Source of the DNA: Acetobacterium malicum subsp. dehalogenans DSM 11527
GTDB lineage: Bacteria > Bacillota > Clostridia > Eubacteriales > Eubacteriaceae
Assembly (NCBI RefSeq): GCF_000472665.1
Contig: NZ_AXAC01000003.1
Coordinates: forward strand, 62,001 to 126,000
Reading direction: 5' to 3'
Length of the DNA: 64,000 nt
Shown: positions 26,821 through 35,069 of the stretch, in pieces
How the letters are laid out: each line of letters begins with the position of its first letter
How positions within the stretch are numbered: the stretch's first letter is position 1
Made by a program: the position numbers and the translations under genes
The notes under the pieces: generated by a model
What the model saw: the letters and a program-made list of their open reading frames with translations, nothing else
What the model was told of the DNA's origin: nothing
The model's database searches: none

Positions 26821-28699
26821 TAAGATCGCAAAATTTTATGAAGAAAGTAAAACATGGCGAACTGTAAGTACCTATAATATGTCAGACTCTGATAAACAAA
26901 TCTATGAATCAAGGAAAAAAGCAGTTGATTTGTATTTAAATGGTGAGTCAATGAAAAACATAGAAAAAATGACCGGCATAAACCATTCTCATATTAAAGA
27001 GTTTGTCGATCGATGTGCAAGCCTTGATACGAGTGGCCAACCTGTAGGTTATATTGGATTAATAAAAGGGCACCGATTGAAATCGAGAAAGGGTCCATTT
27101 ATTAAATTAATGGAGGATCACCCCGATATTCGAGATCAATTACTATTAGATTATTTTAATGAAAAAAAATCAAAATGGGACAAATTATCATCTTTTAAAA
27201 CAATCCATGAATCTTTAATAAAAAATCTGATAGCAAACGGCTTTAAAGAGACCGACTATCCATTTGAAACTAAATCCCAAGGATATCGATCAATGGTCAG
27301 ATTTTTGCATAATATTGGTGACGAAAATCCTTATGCTTCATTGAATCGTTACGGAAAAAATGCGGAGCAATTATTTCGCAACACAAGATGCATACAGCCG
27401 GATCAATCCAGTCCTAAACGACCTTTTGCAAAAGTTGAGTTAGATGGGCATAAAATCGATGCATTATTTACAGTTGCTGTTGAAAATGAATATGGAGATA
27501 CTGTCTATGTTTTAGCAAACCGTATTTGGATTTTAGCAATTATTGACGTAGCGACTCGCGTTATACTTGGGTACACTATTTCTGTTAGTCAAAACTATAA
27601 TCGATTTGATGTATTGGAATGTATTCAAAATGCAATAATTCCACATAAAGCATTGAATTTTAGTCAATTCAATTTAATAAAAAGTATTGAAGGATACCAT
27701 TCAGTAGCAGTCCCTTTTACGCAATGGGCGCTCTTTGATGAGATTTGTATGGATAATGCACTCTCTCATCTTTCACGTGACGTTACGGATAATCTAGAAA
27801 AATTAGGTATCAGTATAAATTTTGGCCCTGTTGCAACACCTCATAGACGCCCACTCATTGAACGATTTTTTAGAACTTTAGAAGAGAAAGGTTTTCATCG
27901 AATGCCATCTACAACGGGGAGCAACATTAATGATATTCGTCGAATCGGAGCAGAAAAAGATGCTGTTACATATCGGATTACCCTCAAAGAGATCTCCGAA
28001 ATTGCTGAAATAATTATTTCAGAATACAATTTGCAACCTCATCAAGGATTAGGAGGCTTTTCGCCTCTATCAGTTATGAGAGACCGAATTGATCGAGGTT
28101 TGATTCCATCATATGTTTCAGATGATAGCAGAAAGGATTTTTCGCTAATGAAATGTTATCAAATCAGAAAAGTTCAAGGCAATAAAAAAAAGGGAATCCG
28201 GCCATATATCAATTTTGCTGGATACAAATATACAAGTTCTGTTTTGTCTTCAAGCTATACACCAGTCGGTAAGAATATTGTAATCGAGTTTGATCCGCTT
28301 GATATTAGAGAGATGGAAGCATATTTAGAAAATGGCGCTCATATTGGACATTTAGTGATCAAAGGTAAACAGATTGGAACTGCGATTTCCTTAAAAACAA
28401 ATAAATTAATTCGAGATTTTGCGAATAATAATGACATGAATAACAGTCACGTCGAAGATATAATAACAAATTTTGCAAATAATCTGGAAGAAAAAGCCCT
28501 ATTCAGTAAAACGGCGGCAACTCACTTGGCATCTGTTCGAAATGAGGCTGAAAAAAGAAGTCCAGGATCAAATATTCTACCTCAAAATAAAAAATGTTCC
28601 AATACTACAGACGAAATCACTCGTGAAGATGACAAAAATTTGTTAAGCGATGAGGAATTAATGGCGAAATGGTCAGACCCATCCAAGCGCACATGGTAA
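26798..28699 (+). CDS. tnsB: TnsB-type DDE transposase
   Basis: Cuts the 3' ends and joins them to target DNA. Retroviral integrase/Mu fold with D216 (KVELDGHKID), D319 (EICMDNALSHLS) and E355 (PLIERFFRTLEE); the 35-residue spacing of the last two is typical of DDE enzymes. Upstream are helix-turn-helix segments (SMKNIEKMTGINHSHIKEF) for binding the end repeats. After the core is a Mu C-terminal beta-barrel-like region (KYTSSVLSSSYTPVGKNIVIEFDP) and a low-complexity tail, probably the TnsC-contact part, ending DPSKRTW. 633 residues. Translation is coupled to tnsA through a 23-base overlap. Confidence 0.9.
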   Translation: MANVFWNNKIAKFYEESKTWRTVSTYNMSDSDKQIYESRKKAVDLYLNGESMKNIEKMTGINHSHIKEFVDRCASLDTSGQPVGYIGLIKGHRLKSRKGPFIKLMEDHPDIRDQLLLDYFNEKKSKWDKLSSFKTIHESLIKNLIANGFKETDYPFETKSQGYRSMVRFLHNIGDENPYASLNRYGKNAEQLFRNTRCIQPDQSSPKRPFAKVELDGHKIDALFTVAVENEYGDTVYVLANRIWILAIIDVATRVILGYTISVSQNYNRFDVLECIQNAIIPHKALNFSQFNLIKSIEGYHSVAVPFTQWALFDEICMDNALSHLSRDVTDNLEKLGISINFGPVATPHRRPLIERFFRTLEEKGFHRMPSTTGSNINDIRRIGAEKDAVTYRITLKEISEIAEIIISEYNLQPHQGLGGFSPLSVMRDRIDRGLIPSYVSDDSRKDFSLMKCYQIRKVQGNKKKGIRPYINFAGYKYTSSVLSSSYTPVGKNIVIEFDPLDIREMEAYLENGAHIGHLVIKGKQIGTAISLKTNKLIRDFANNNDMNNSHVEDIITNFANNLEEKALFSKTAATHLASVRNEAEKRSPGSNILPQNKKCSNTTDEITREDDKNLLSDEELMAKWSDPSKRTW

Positions 28700-28722
28700 T
28701 GAAGTGAAAGGGCTAAAATAAA

Positions 28723-29718
28723 ATGAATGCAGATCAATTTGATCAAGTAAAATCAAAAGTAAAAAATAAACATCCCATTCACACTGGTAATTACAAAATA
28801 AAAACATCGATTGTCGAAGAAGCAATCAAAAAAATAGACGAAGCGATCAAATTTAGAATACAAGGGATGATTATTTATGGACCATCAGGTTATGGAAAAT
28901 CGACAGCAATCAATATAATAAAAAATGAAATATACGAAAAGTATGACCGCGAAATTTTAACGTTTGTGAGCTCCATGCCTGATCCACTAAAGAACACCAA
29001 TGTTTTTTACACGCGATTATTGAAAGCCACAAATCATGATTTATTTAACAAAGGTTCAGCACAAGATAAATCGGATCGATTGTGTTCTCAGCTAATAAAT
29101 TTAGCCCTTGAAGAAAACGGAAATCGAAAAATCCTTTTTTTCATAGATGAAGCAGATGCGTTAGATAAGAATGAATACCAATGCCTTAAAGATATTAATA
29201 ACCAGTTAAAAGCTCAAAGTATAGAAATGACGACAATTTTAGTTGGTACTGAAGATTTAATCTCGCAGCGGAACTTGTTCTCAGGAATGAAGGAAGTCCA
29301 GATTGTGCGACGTTTCATGCAAAAAACGCACATATTCAATGGTATTCGGACAAAGAAAGAACTTCAAGATGTCCTCGGTGCATACGATTTCGGTATGCGA
29401 TTTCCCTTAGATTCAGACTTGACATACACGAACTATTTTTTTCCAACGGCATTCAGTGAGAGTAAATTTTTGATCCATGAAACTGAAAATTTATATAATT
29501 GTATTTGTAATATTTATGGAAAAACTATTTTCAGTAAACATGGATTGTCAATGAGTCATTTATGTAACATGATTGAATTTCTTTTTATAGAACATGGAAT
29601 TGAAGGGGCAGGGGATGGATGGATTACCGAAGATATGTGGATCGAGACTGTCAAATTTGCAGACTGTGGCCACGAGCAAGACCTTTTAAATGCATGTATC
29701 AATGGAAAGCGAAAGTGA
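28723..29718 (+). CDS. tnsC: TnsC-type AAA+ target-selection ATPase
   Basis: Regulator that forms ATP-dependent filaments on target DNA and passes the target from TniQ to TnsA/TnsB. 331 residues: Walker A GPSGYGKS (53-60), Walker B ILFFIDEADAL (D142, E143), sensor region TTILVGTEDLI, then an arginine-containing VQIVRRFMQKT stretch. Clearly shorter than Tn7 TnsC (555 residues) and closer to TniB or the TnsC proteins of other Tn7-like groups. Lies 23 bases after tnsB in the same operon. Confidence 0.88.
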   Translation: MNADQFDQVKSKVKNKHPIHTGNYKIKTSIVEEAIKKIDEAIKFRIQGMIIYGPSGYGKSTAINIIKNEIYEKYDREILTFVSSMPDPLKNTNVFYTRLLKATNHDLFNKGSAQDKSDRLCSQLINLALEENGNRKILFFIDEADALDKNEYQCLKDINNQLKAQSIEMTTILVGTEDLISQRNLFSGMKEVQIVRRFMQKTHIFNGIRTKKELQDVLGAYDFGMRFPLDSDLTYTNYFFPTAFSESKFLIHETENLYNCICNIYGKTIFSKHGLSMSHLCNMIEFLFIEHGIEGAGDGWITEDMWIETVKFADCGHEQDLLNACINGKRK

Positions 29719-29741
29719 GTATAAAACTAGGATAAGCTGGT

Positions 29742-31211
29742 ATGCTAACAAAATTTAAGCGAAATCAATATGAAAGTTTTTATGATTATTTAGTTAAATC
29801 ATGTTACGTGAATTCTTGTTCTTCAAATATATTGATTAAACCAATATTGGTAAACAATAATGATACAAATAAATTTTTGCCAGAACTTTTATTTCAATAT
29901 AGGGGTAAAATAAACGTTGAAGGTTTAAATTCCATAATTGAAGAACCAGTTCTTCTGCAAATAAAAGAAGATGTGAAGAGACTATTAGGTCCATTTTCAA
30001 TATTTCTTTCCCATAATCTCATTTTTCTATTCGATCATTATTTTAAATATTGTCCAAAGTGCCTGGAAGAAGGAAATCATTATTTATTTCATCAATTTTC
30101 TTTTTTAGATCAATGTCTTATACATAATATGCTTTTGGTTGAACATTGCCCTGTTTGTAACCATCGCAGATTTTCGGAATTTTGCTTCAATAAAAAAAGT
30201 TATTATATTTGTCCCCATTGTGAAATTGACTTATTCCGACATTTCATGATACACTCACCAATGGAGCTTGTTGCAAGAAGTTATCATAATAAATCAATAC
30301 CGTTGAATCTTCCATCTATTTCGGATAGAAGTTGTACTATAATTGAGATTAATCCCTGGCAATTAAAAATTAAAAATAAACTTCCGGATTTTGGCGCTAA
30401 ATTTATAAAAGATTATCTTATCAACGGCGAAAAGAGTAGTCTAGCGACAATTAGTGTGCGAAAAGTAACGAAATTAACTAAATATGAAATTAGTAATCTG
30501 AACAATTATTACTCAAATTGCGATTGTGATTGGATTAATTTAGTAAAAGACTATTCAAAAAATGATTTGTCAATTCTTTCATCACTTGAAGATATCATAA
30601 ATAAAGTCGACAGCCGGATCAAGAAAACTTTCCGAGTTGGTTATCATTGCGAAAATATGAATCGAACAAATATTGATTACAAAACGAAATTAAATAATAT
30701 TTTTGTAAAATGTCTCTATGGTAATAAAAAAATAAAAAAAGAACAATATGCATATTATCTATGGTTATATTCTTGTATATTGAGAAATAGGGCAGGAGAG
30801 TGTAATACTTCTTTCTTGTTGTCCTTATATGAATACCTCATTCAACTCTTTTATGATTTCTTTAATGATCCCAAAAGCACAACAATTTCGGCCGATGTTT
30901 TCCAGCTTGCTTGTAAAATTATCGAGTTTTATTTATTTGAATACTTTTGTAGACTATTAGGTTTTATTGAGAATAATATTAGAAATGGTGACTTTATAAA
31001 AATAATTACAGAAGATCTTTTAGATTCTGGTATTTCAGTTGGCCCAGCCTATAAAGGCATTATTATCGAGAATGATCTCTTTTATAATGTCTATTTTTTC
31101 GAAGAAGAAGAGTCTCAGGTGAATGAAGATTATCGAAACAATATAGATAATATGGAAACAATGGTTGGGGGATATAGTCTGATTGTACGCTACAATGTTT
31201 CCATTGGATAA
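29742..31211 (+). CDS. tniQ: TniQ/TnsD-family target-site protein
   Basis: Expected to recognise the attachment site and recruit TnsC. 489 residues. The N-terminal half carries the family's zinc-finger array: KYCPKCLEEGNHY, then DQCLIHNMLLVEHCP (C..H..C-P), CPVCNHRRF, and YICPHCEIDLF. The length resembles Tn7 TnsD (508 residues) more than the short TniQ of CRISPR-linked elements, and no CRISPR is present. This suggests sequence-specific DNA reading by its long C-terminal part. It is the only TniQ in the element. A plausible target is the der 3' region, where the element sits. Confidence 0.85.
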   Translation: MLTKFKRNQYESFYDYLVKSCYVNSCSSNILIKPILVNNNDTNKFLPELLFQYRGKINVEGLNSIIEEPVLLQIKEDVKRLLGPFSIFLSHNLIFLFDHYFKYCPKCLEEGNHYLFHQFSFLDQCLIHNMLLVEHCPVCNHRRFSEFCFNKKSYYICPHCEIDLFRHFMIHSPMELVARSYHNKSIPLNLPSISDRSCTIIEINPWQLKIKNKLPDFGAKFIKDYLINGEKSSLATISVRKVTKLTKYEISNLNNYYSNCDCDWINLVKDYSKNDLSILSSLEDIINKVDSRIKKTFRVGYHCENMNRTNIDYKTKLNNIFVKCLYGNKKIKKEQYAYYLWLYSCILRNRAGECNTSFLLSLYEYLIQLFYDFFNDPKSTTISADVFQLACKIIEFYLFEYFCRLLGFIENNIRNGDFIKIITEDLLDSGISVGPAYKGIIIENDLFYNVYFFEEEESQVNEDYRNNIDNMETMVGGYSLIVRYNVSIG

Positions 31212-31285
31212 TTATAAGGCTTAATACATTTTCACTGAAAGTTGGCATTACATATAGAACTTATTTTTTTCATGAAAACCTTCCA

Positions 31286-31529
31286 TTTTTTACGGGTTAT
31301 ATGTCAAATTTTACCTATTTTTAAAATAAAATAGGTATCATACGAACCTGTCATTTTATTTTTCATTTTCTTCACCGGAGATAATAAAATTTCATATTTC
31401 TGATTATTGTTCATAGAATTCAATTAAATTCGTTATTTATGTCCGATCAATTATACATAAGCGCAAACAAATGAATTATTTTTTACCATTTATATGTCAA
31501 ACTATGTCCGAAGTATATGTCAATGCACA
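31286..31529. repeat. Right transposon end with three TnsB-type sites
   Basis: Inward-facing copies (read on the minus strand) lie at 31286-31306, about 31479-31500, and at the terminus 31514-31529. The innermost (TTGACATATAACCCGTAA) is nearly identical to the outermost left copy. An AT-rich hairpin TACCTATTTT/AAAATAGGTA (31312-31337) lies between and may end tniQ transcription. Confidence 0.82.
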
Positions 31530-31534
31530 TTTTT
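31530..31534. repeat. Target-site duplication, right copy (TTTTT)
   Basis: Matches the five Ts at 22562-22566 on the far side of the element, immediately outside the right terminus ending TGCACA. Confidence 0.75.
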
Positions 31535-31738
31535 AAATCTGTATTTCTGAGTAGATTCGATCGAGAGCCTGAAATCTTTTGTCGCGAAATGTAAGTTTCG
31601 TGACAAAAGTGTCAAAATATGATAAGCTATCAACAAATCATCCGTCGCCGCCAGATTAATTTAATGATCTGTACTGAGCGGCTTTTCTGGAGCTCATGTT
31701 CTCCAACTGACTGCCAAATAAATTTTAGGAGACCTGTC
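31535..31738. other. Chromosomal spacer right of the transposon, with one hairpin
   Basis: Before insertion this DNA directly followed the der terminator. It contains a 14-bp stem with one wobble (31576-31589 with 31596-31609) and a 6-base loop but no T-tract. No credible gene lies here. The xerC-like frame is open from 31619, but the better start is 31739. Confidence 0.5.
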
Positions 31739-32722
31739 ATGACATCCCCAACAAATCTAACAGATAAAATAATTCCGAACAACAGCTTGATTGATGAATT
31801 TCTGAACTATGTTTTGACCATTAAAGGTTACTCTGATAAATCAGCTCAGGCCTACCGTTATGATCTGATTATCTTTTTCAGATTTATTAAGCGCTATTTT
31901 GCGATGGTTCCGCAAGCCCTTGACTTTGATGAAATTCCCATCGATGATGTCACAATTGATGATTTGAAAGCTGTCAATCTCGGGATTCTCTACGCCTTTC
32001 TTTCTTATTCAAGCAAAGAGCGCCATAATGCTGATGCCGCCCGTAGCCGGAAGGTTTCGTCACTCCGCTCTTTCTTTAATTACCTTTGTAATAAGCAGAA
32101 GTACTTTCTTCCTAATCCGGTGACTGAATTGGAAATGCCCAAGCTACCGGCCCGTCATGCCCGTTATCTGGAATGGGATGAAGCCGTTGATCTACTAAAA
32201 GGAATTACTGGCCGTCATAAAGAACGGGACTTTGCTATTGTAACGCTGTTTTTAAATTGTGGAATGCGACTTTCCGAACTGACCCAAATTAAAATATCTG
32301 ATATAAAGAATGATTCCCTGCGGATTATTGGCAAAGGAAATAAGGAACGAACCGTCTTTTTAAACCATGCCTGTCTCAAAGCGGTTAACCGATATCTGGC
32401 TGTTCGTCAGGAATCAGACTCCCCCTACTTATTTCTCAGCCAGCAGAATACGCCCATCAGCAACCGGGCGGTTCAACATCTGGTCAAGAAACACCTGGCC
32501 AGCTGTGGACTGAATACCGACGAAATCAGTGTCCATAAACTCAGACATACAGCGGCAACTCTGATGTTTCGCTATGGCAATGCTGATCTACGGTCGGTTC
32601 AGGAAATTTTAGGTCATCAGAATGTTTCGACAACCCAGATCTATACCCATATCAATGAAGAAACGCTGCGGGACACCTTAAATCAAAACCCGTTATCGCA
32701 ATTTGAAAGCGATGATGACTGA
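31739..32722 (+). CDS. XerC/XerD-like tyrosine recombinase
   Basis: 327-residue site-specific recombinase. N-terminal SAM-like core-binding domain (LIDEFLNYVLTIKGYSDKSAQAYRYDL), then the catalytic domain with the first Arg in NCGMRLSELTQI, the H-x-x-R box HKLRHTAATLMF, the His of LGHQNVSTTQIYTH and its nucleophile Tyr in IYTHI. ATG 31739 follows TAGGAGA; 40 upstream codons are open but look unlike the family. It sits just before lexA, outside the transposon, so it is more likely a chromosomal Xer-type protein than a mobile-element integrase. Which chromosome-dimer or other site it acts on is unknown. Confidence 0.85.
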   Translation: MTSPTNLTDKIIPNNSLIDEFLNYVLTIKGYSDKSAQAYRYDLIIFFRFIKRYFAMVPQALDFDEIPIDDVTIDDLKAVNLGILYAFLSYSSKERHNADAARSRKVSSLRSFFNYLCNKQKYFLPNPVTELEMPKLPARHARYLEWDEAVDLLKGITGRHKERDFAIVTLFLNCGMRLSELTQIKISDIKNDSLRIIGKGNKERTVFLNHACLKAVNRYLAVRQESDSPYLFLSQQNTPISNRAVQHLVKKHLASCGLNTDEISVHKLRHTAATLMFRYGNADLRSVQEILGHQNVSTTQIYTHINEETLRDTLNQNPLSQFESDDD

Positions 32723-32738
32723 GAATTTGTTTAAATGA

Positions 32739-32777
32739 GAACTTACGTTTGTTTTTATTTTTCGGATATGGTATAAT
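32739..32777 (+). promoter_or_regulatory. lexA promoter with SOS box
   Basis: GAACTTACGTTT (32739-32750) is one base from the Firmicute LexA box GAAC-N4-GTTC. It abuts a -35 (TTGTTT, 32749-32754), with 17 bases to TATAAT (32772-32777). The placement fits self-repression by LexA. Confidence 0.65.
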
Positions 32778-32804
32778 AAACTATAAATTTTTGGAGGAAT
32801 GCTA

Positions 32805-33449
32805 ATGTATGAGGATTTAAACAGCAAACAGTTTGCAATATTAAAATTTATTGAAACTCAAATGCGTGATAAACGTTATCCCCCTTCGGTACGGGAAATA
32901 TGTGCCGCTGTTAACTTAAAATCGACTTCCACTGCTCATACCTACCTTAAAAAGCTGGAAGAACTTGGTTATATTAAACGAGACTCAACAAAAACCCGGG
33001 CTATCGAAGTCCTTCGCCATGATCCTAACGAAACAATTTCTAATTACTTTGACGAAAAAACGATTGTTTCACTGCCAATTTTAGGTTGTGTTACGGCGGG
33101 CTCTCCGATTCTGGCAATCGAAAATATTACTGATATTTTCCCGCTGCCGCTGGATTTTACCGGAACTGATGCCGCGTTTATTCTTGAAGTTAAGGGCACC
33201 AGTATGATTGATGCCGGCATCCTTGATGGGGATAAAATTGTCGTCAGAAAACAGGAAACCGCGAGAAATAATGAAATTGTTGTGGCCCTCATGCTTGAAG
33301 ATAACGAAGCCACCGTAAAGCGGATTTTTTATGAAGACACCAATAAAATTCGCCTTCAGCCGGATAATAAAACGATGGATCCAATTATCTGCAATGAAGA
33401 AGATGTCAAAATTCTTGGTAAGGTTACCGGATTAATCCGTAAATTCTAA
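32805..33449 (+). CDS. lexA: SOS repressor LexA
   Basis: Represses DNA-damage genes and cleaves itself when RecA filaments form. 215 residues. Winged helix at the N-terminus ([18 protein letters not shown], with recognition helix [14 protein letters not shown]), then the A98-G99 cleavage site in CVTAGSP, catalytic S133 (GTSMIDAGI) and K172 (ATVKRIFY). All residues for autoproteolysis are intact. The ATG at 32805, seven bases after GGAGG, is preferred to the ATG at 32799, which is too close to it. An SOS-like box overlaps its promoter. Confidence 0.95.
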   Translation: MYEDLNSKQFAILKFIETQMRDKRYPPSVREICAAVNLKSTSTAHTYLKKLEELGYIKRDSTKTRAIEVLRHDPNETISNYFDEKTIVSLPILGCVTAGSPILAIENITDIFPLPLDFTGTDAAFILEVKGTSMIDAGILDGDKIVVRKQETARNNEIVVALMLEDNEATVKRIFYEDTNKIRLQPDNKTMDPIICNEEDVKILGKVTGLIRKF

Positions 33450-33487
33450 ACACAAAAAAAGATGTTTGCACATCTTTTTTTGTGTTT
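33448..33487. terminator. Bidirectional terminator between lexA and zapA
   Basis: Perfect 18-bp stem with a 4-base loop (33448-33465 with 33470-33487), A-run and T-run in the arms. It overlaps the lexA stop codon. Confidence 0.9.
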
Positions 33488-33504
33488 GTTTTTTTATCAG
33501 TTTT

Positions 33505-34065
33505 TTAATCCAGTTTCATTTTGTCTTCAATACTTTTGAAGACGTCTTTTTCAATATGATTTTTGTTAGCTTTTACTAATTCAATCTGACTTTCAAAAAG
33601 TTGATTTTGTAAATCCAGAATTGTTTTGCGGCTGGTTTCGCTTTCGATCTTACTTTGGCGCAAATGTTCACGATACTGAGCCAGTAAATCATTTTTTTCA
33701 TCCAATTCTTTTTGCAGTATTTCGGTTTCTTCAACCAGGGTTTCATATTTTGCTTTTTCTTCAGCTAAAATGTCGTTTGTTTTCTTAAGTTCTTCTTTGA
33801 CGAGTTTAATCTCGCCGCTTTCCTTAACTTTGAACTCTTCACTGGTACGAACTTCTTCTTCAGCAATAAATAACCGCTCGGTAATATTCATACAGCCGAG
33901 GATCGCGATCCGAATGTGGTTGGTAAAAGGATTAGCAGCCTTGACGCGTTCCAATTCGGCATTGACGTAATCAGAAACATGTTTGATATGCTCTTCGTTT
34001 CCCTTTGCCTTTAAATTAAATTCGGTATCTAATATGCGTAATTCCATTATTGTTTGTTCAGGCAT
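33505..34065 (-). CDS. zapA: Cell division protein ZapA, extended form
   Basis: Binds FtsZ and bundles its filaments at the division site. Residues 1-90 match ZapA: MELRILDTEFNLKAKGNEEHIKHVSDYVNAEL and RIAILGCMNITERLFIAEEE. The remaining ~95 residues form a long Lys/Glu-rich coiled coil (LAEEKAKYETLVEETEILQKELDEK and onward), making 186 residues against roughly 85-110 for most ZapA. Coil-extended ZapA proteins occur in other Clostridia. AGGAGG five bases before the ATG. It is downstream of dprA and pheT in the same orientation, a common ZapA neighbourhood. Confidence 0.85.
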   Translation of the reverse strand: MPEQTIMELRILDTEFNLKAKGNEEHIKHVSDYVNAELERVKAANPFTNHIRIAILGCMNITERLFIAEEEVRTSEEFKVKESGEIKLVKEELKKTNDILAEEKAKYETLVEETEILQKELDEKNDLLAQYREHLRQSKIESETSRKTILDLQNQLFESQIELVKANKNHIEKDVFKSIEDKMKLD

Positions 34066-34173
34066 TTTTTCCTCCTGTGAAATAAATTTAATTCTCTGAA
34101 AGTAATAATCATATTCTACTCTGTTATCTTCTATTATATGTAATAAACAAAAAAATTACAAATGATTTGTCAA

Positions 34174-35052
34174 TTAATAATTTTCGATGACTTGTGTCAG
34201 CTCGGTATTCTGGATAATCTGAAAGTTAATCCCCTTCTGGTTAAGGTGATTAAAACCATCCCGTGATTCTTCATAAATGATCGGGATGGAATAAACCGGC
34301 TTATTATATTTGTTGGCGTAATCCAGGGTATGGATGGTTCCGCTGCCCGGTGCAAAATTGGATACGATGACAAACTGACTCGTGCTACTTTGCAGCCGAT
34401 CGCGTTCGATGAATTTATAGGGCTGAACCATTTGATGATGATTGTACTCTGAAATCAGGCAACCACCCTGGTCGCAAATTTTTCCCGCTAAATCGCGATT
34501 TGTGTCCGGATAGATCTGTGTCAAACCCGAAGGTAAAAACGCTACCGTCTTTCCACCACCAGCCAGACAGCCTGAATGTCCATAAGAATCGGTGCCAACT
34601 GCCAGGCCGCTGATCACCACAAAATTGTTTTCGGCCAGCATTTTACCAGCCTGAAAGGCGAAGTCGGAACCCAGCCGGGATGGTGTCCGACTGCCGACAA
34701 CCGCGGCCCGTTTGGGGTGATTTAAAATTTCAAGATCGCCCTTATAGTAAATCAAGACCGGATAATCATTAAAATACAGGCTAACCGGAAAACCATCATC
34801 TAAAAATGATGTGCGATCAATGCCCAGCTCATTGCATTCATGGATTAGCCGTTTGGCGTAATCCATGGATGCCTCAATTTCGGTTTGACTGATTTGATTA
34901 GGGATAATATGAAGGGCTTGGCCGATTTCCACCATCTCTCTGAACGAGAGATCCTGGGGTGCGGTAAGTATTTCCAGTAGCAGTCTAACTTTCTGGCGTC
35001 CGACCCCTTTTAATTGCATGAGTCCAATAATCAGCGTATGGATGTTATTCAT
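34174..35052 (-). CDS. DprA/Smf-family DNA-processing protein, divergent
   Basis: DprA loads RecA on incoming single strands during transformation. Here a Rossmann-like fold is clear (AAVVGSRTPSRLG near residue 115, NNFVVISGLAVGTDSYGH near 140, TVAFLPSGLTQIYPDTN, and FVIVSNFAPGSGTIHTLDYANKYNKPVYSIP). The usual core motifs SGGARGID-x-x-AH and GS-L-T-A are altered to SGLAVGTDSYGH and GSGTIHT. There is a helical N-terminal part but no clear C-terminal winged helix; 292 residues, shorter than the usual ~360. It may be a second, specialised Smf-type protein. It follows pheT by 17 bases. Confidence 0.7.
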   Translation of the reverse strand: MNNIHTLIIGLMQLKGVGRQKVRLLLEILTAPQDLSFREMVEIGQALHIIPNQISQTEIEASMDYAKRLIHECNELGIDRTSFLDDGFPVSLYFNDYPVLIYYKGDLEILNHPKRAAVVGSRTPSRLGSDFAFQAGKMLAENNFVVISGLAVGTDSYGHSGCLAGGGKTVAFLPSGLTQIYPDTNRDLAGKICDQGGCLISEYNHHQMVQPYKFIERDRLQSSTSQFVIVSNFAPGSGTIHTLDYANKYNKPVYSIPIIYEESRDGFNHLNQKGINFQIIQNTELTQVIENY

Positions 35053-35069
35053 ACCCGTTCGTTTAACAA

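Larger units (their letters stand above)
22567..31529. mobile_element. Complete Tn7-like transposon with cadmium/zinc-type resistance cargo
   Basis: 8,963 bp bounded by 16-bp perfect inverted repeats TGTGCATTGACATATA, starting with the Tn7-type TGT, and flanked by TTTTT duplications. Content from the left: repeated end sites, ArsR-family regulator, P-type metal ATPase, tnsA, tnsB, tnsC, tniQ, right end sites. All genes read left to right. Base composition is visibly more AT-rich than the flanking genes. All transposition genes are intact, with catalytic residues present, so the element could be active. No tnsE, second tniQ, cas gene or CRISPR repeat was found. It separates der from the xerC-lexA region. 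Confidence 0.92.

Noticed and set aside
22567-31529. CRISPR-associated transposon
   Set aside because: Repeats at the ends are transposase sites in the usual end positions; no spacer-repeat array or cas gene is present, and the TniQ is long.
31619-31738. 40-codon N-terminal extension of the XerC-like recombinase
   Set aside because: No ribosome site at 31619 and no similarity to the family, while the ATG at 31739 has a good site.
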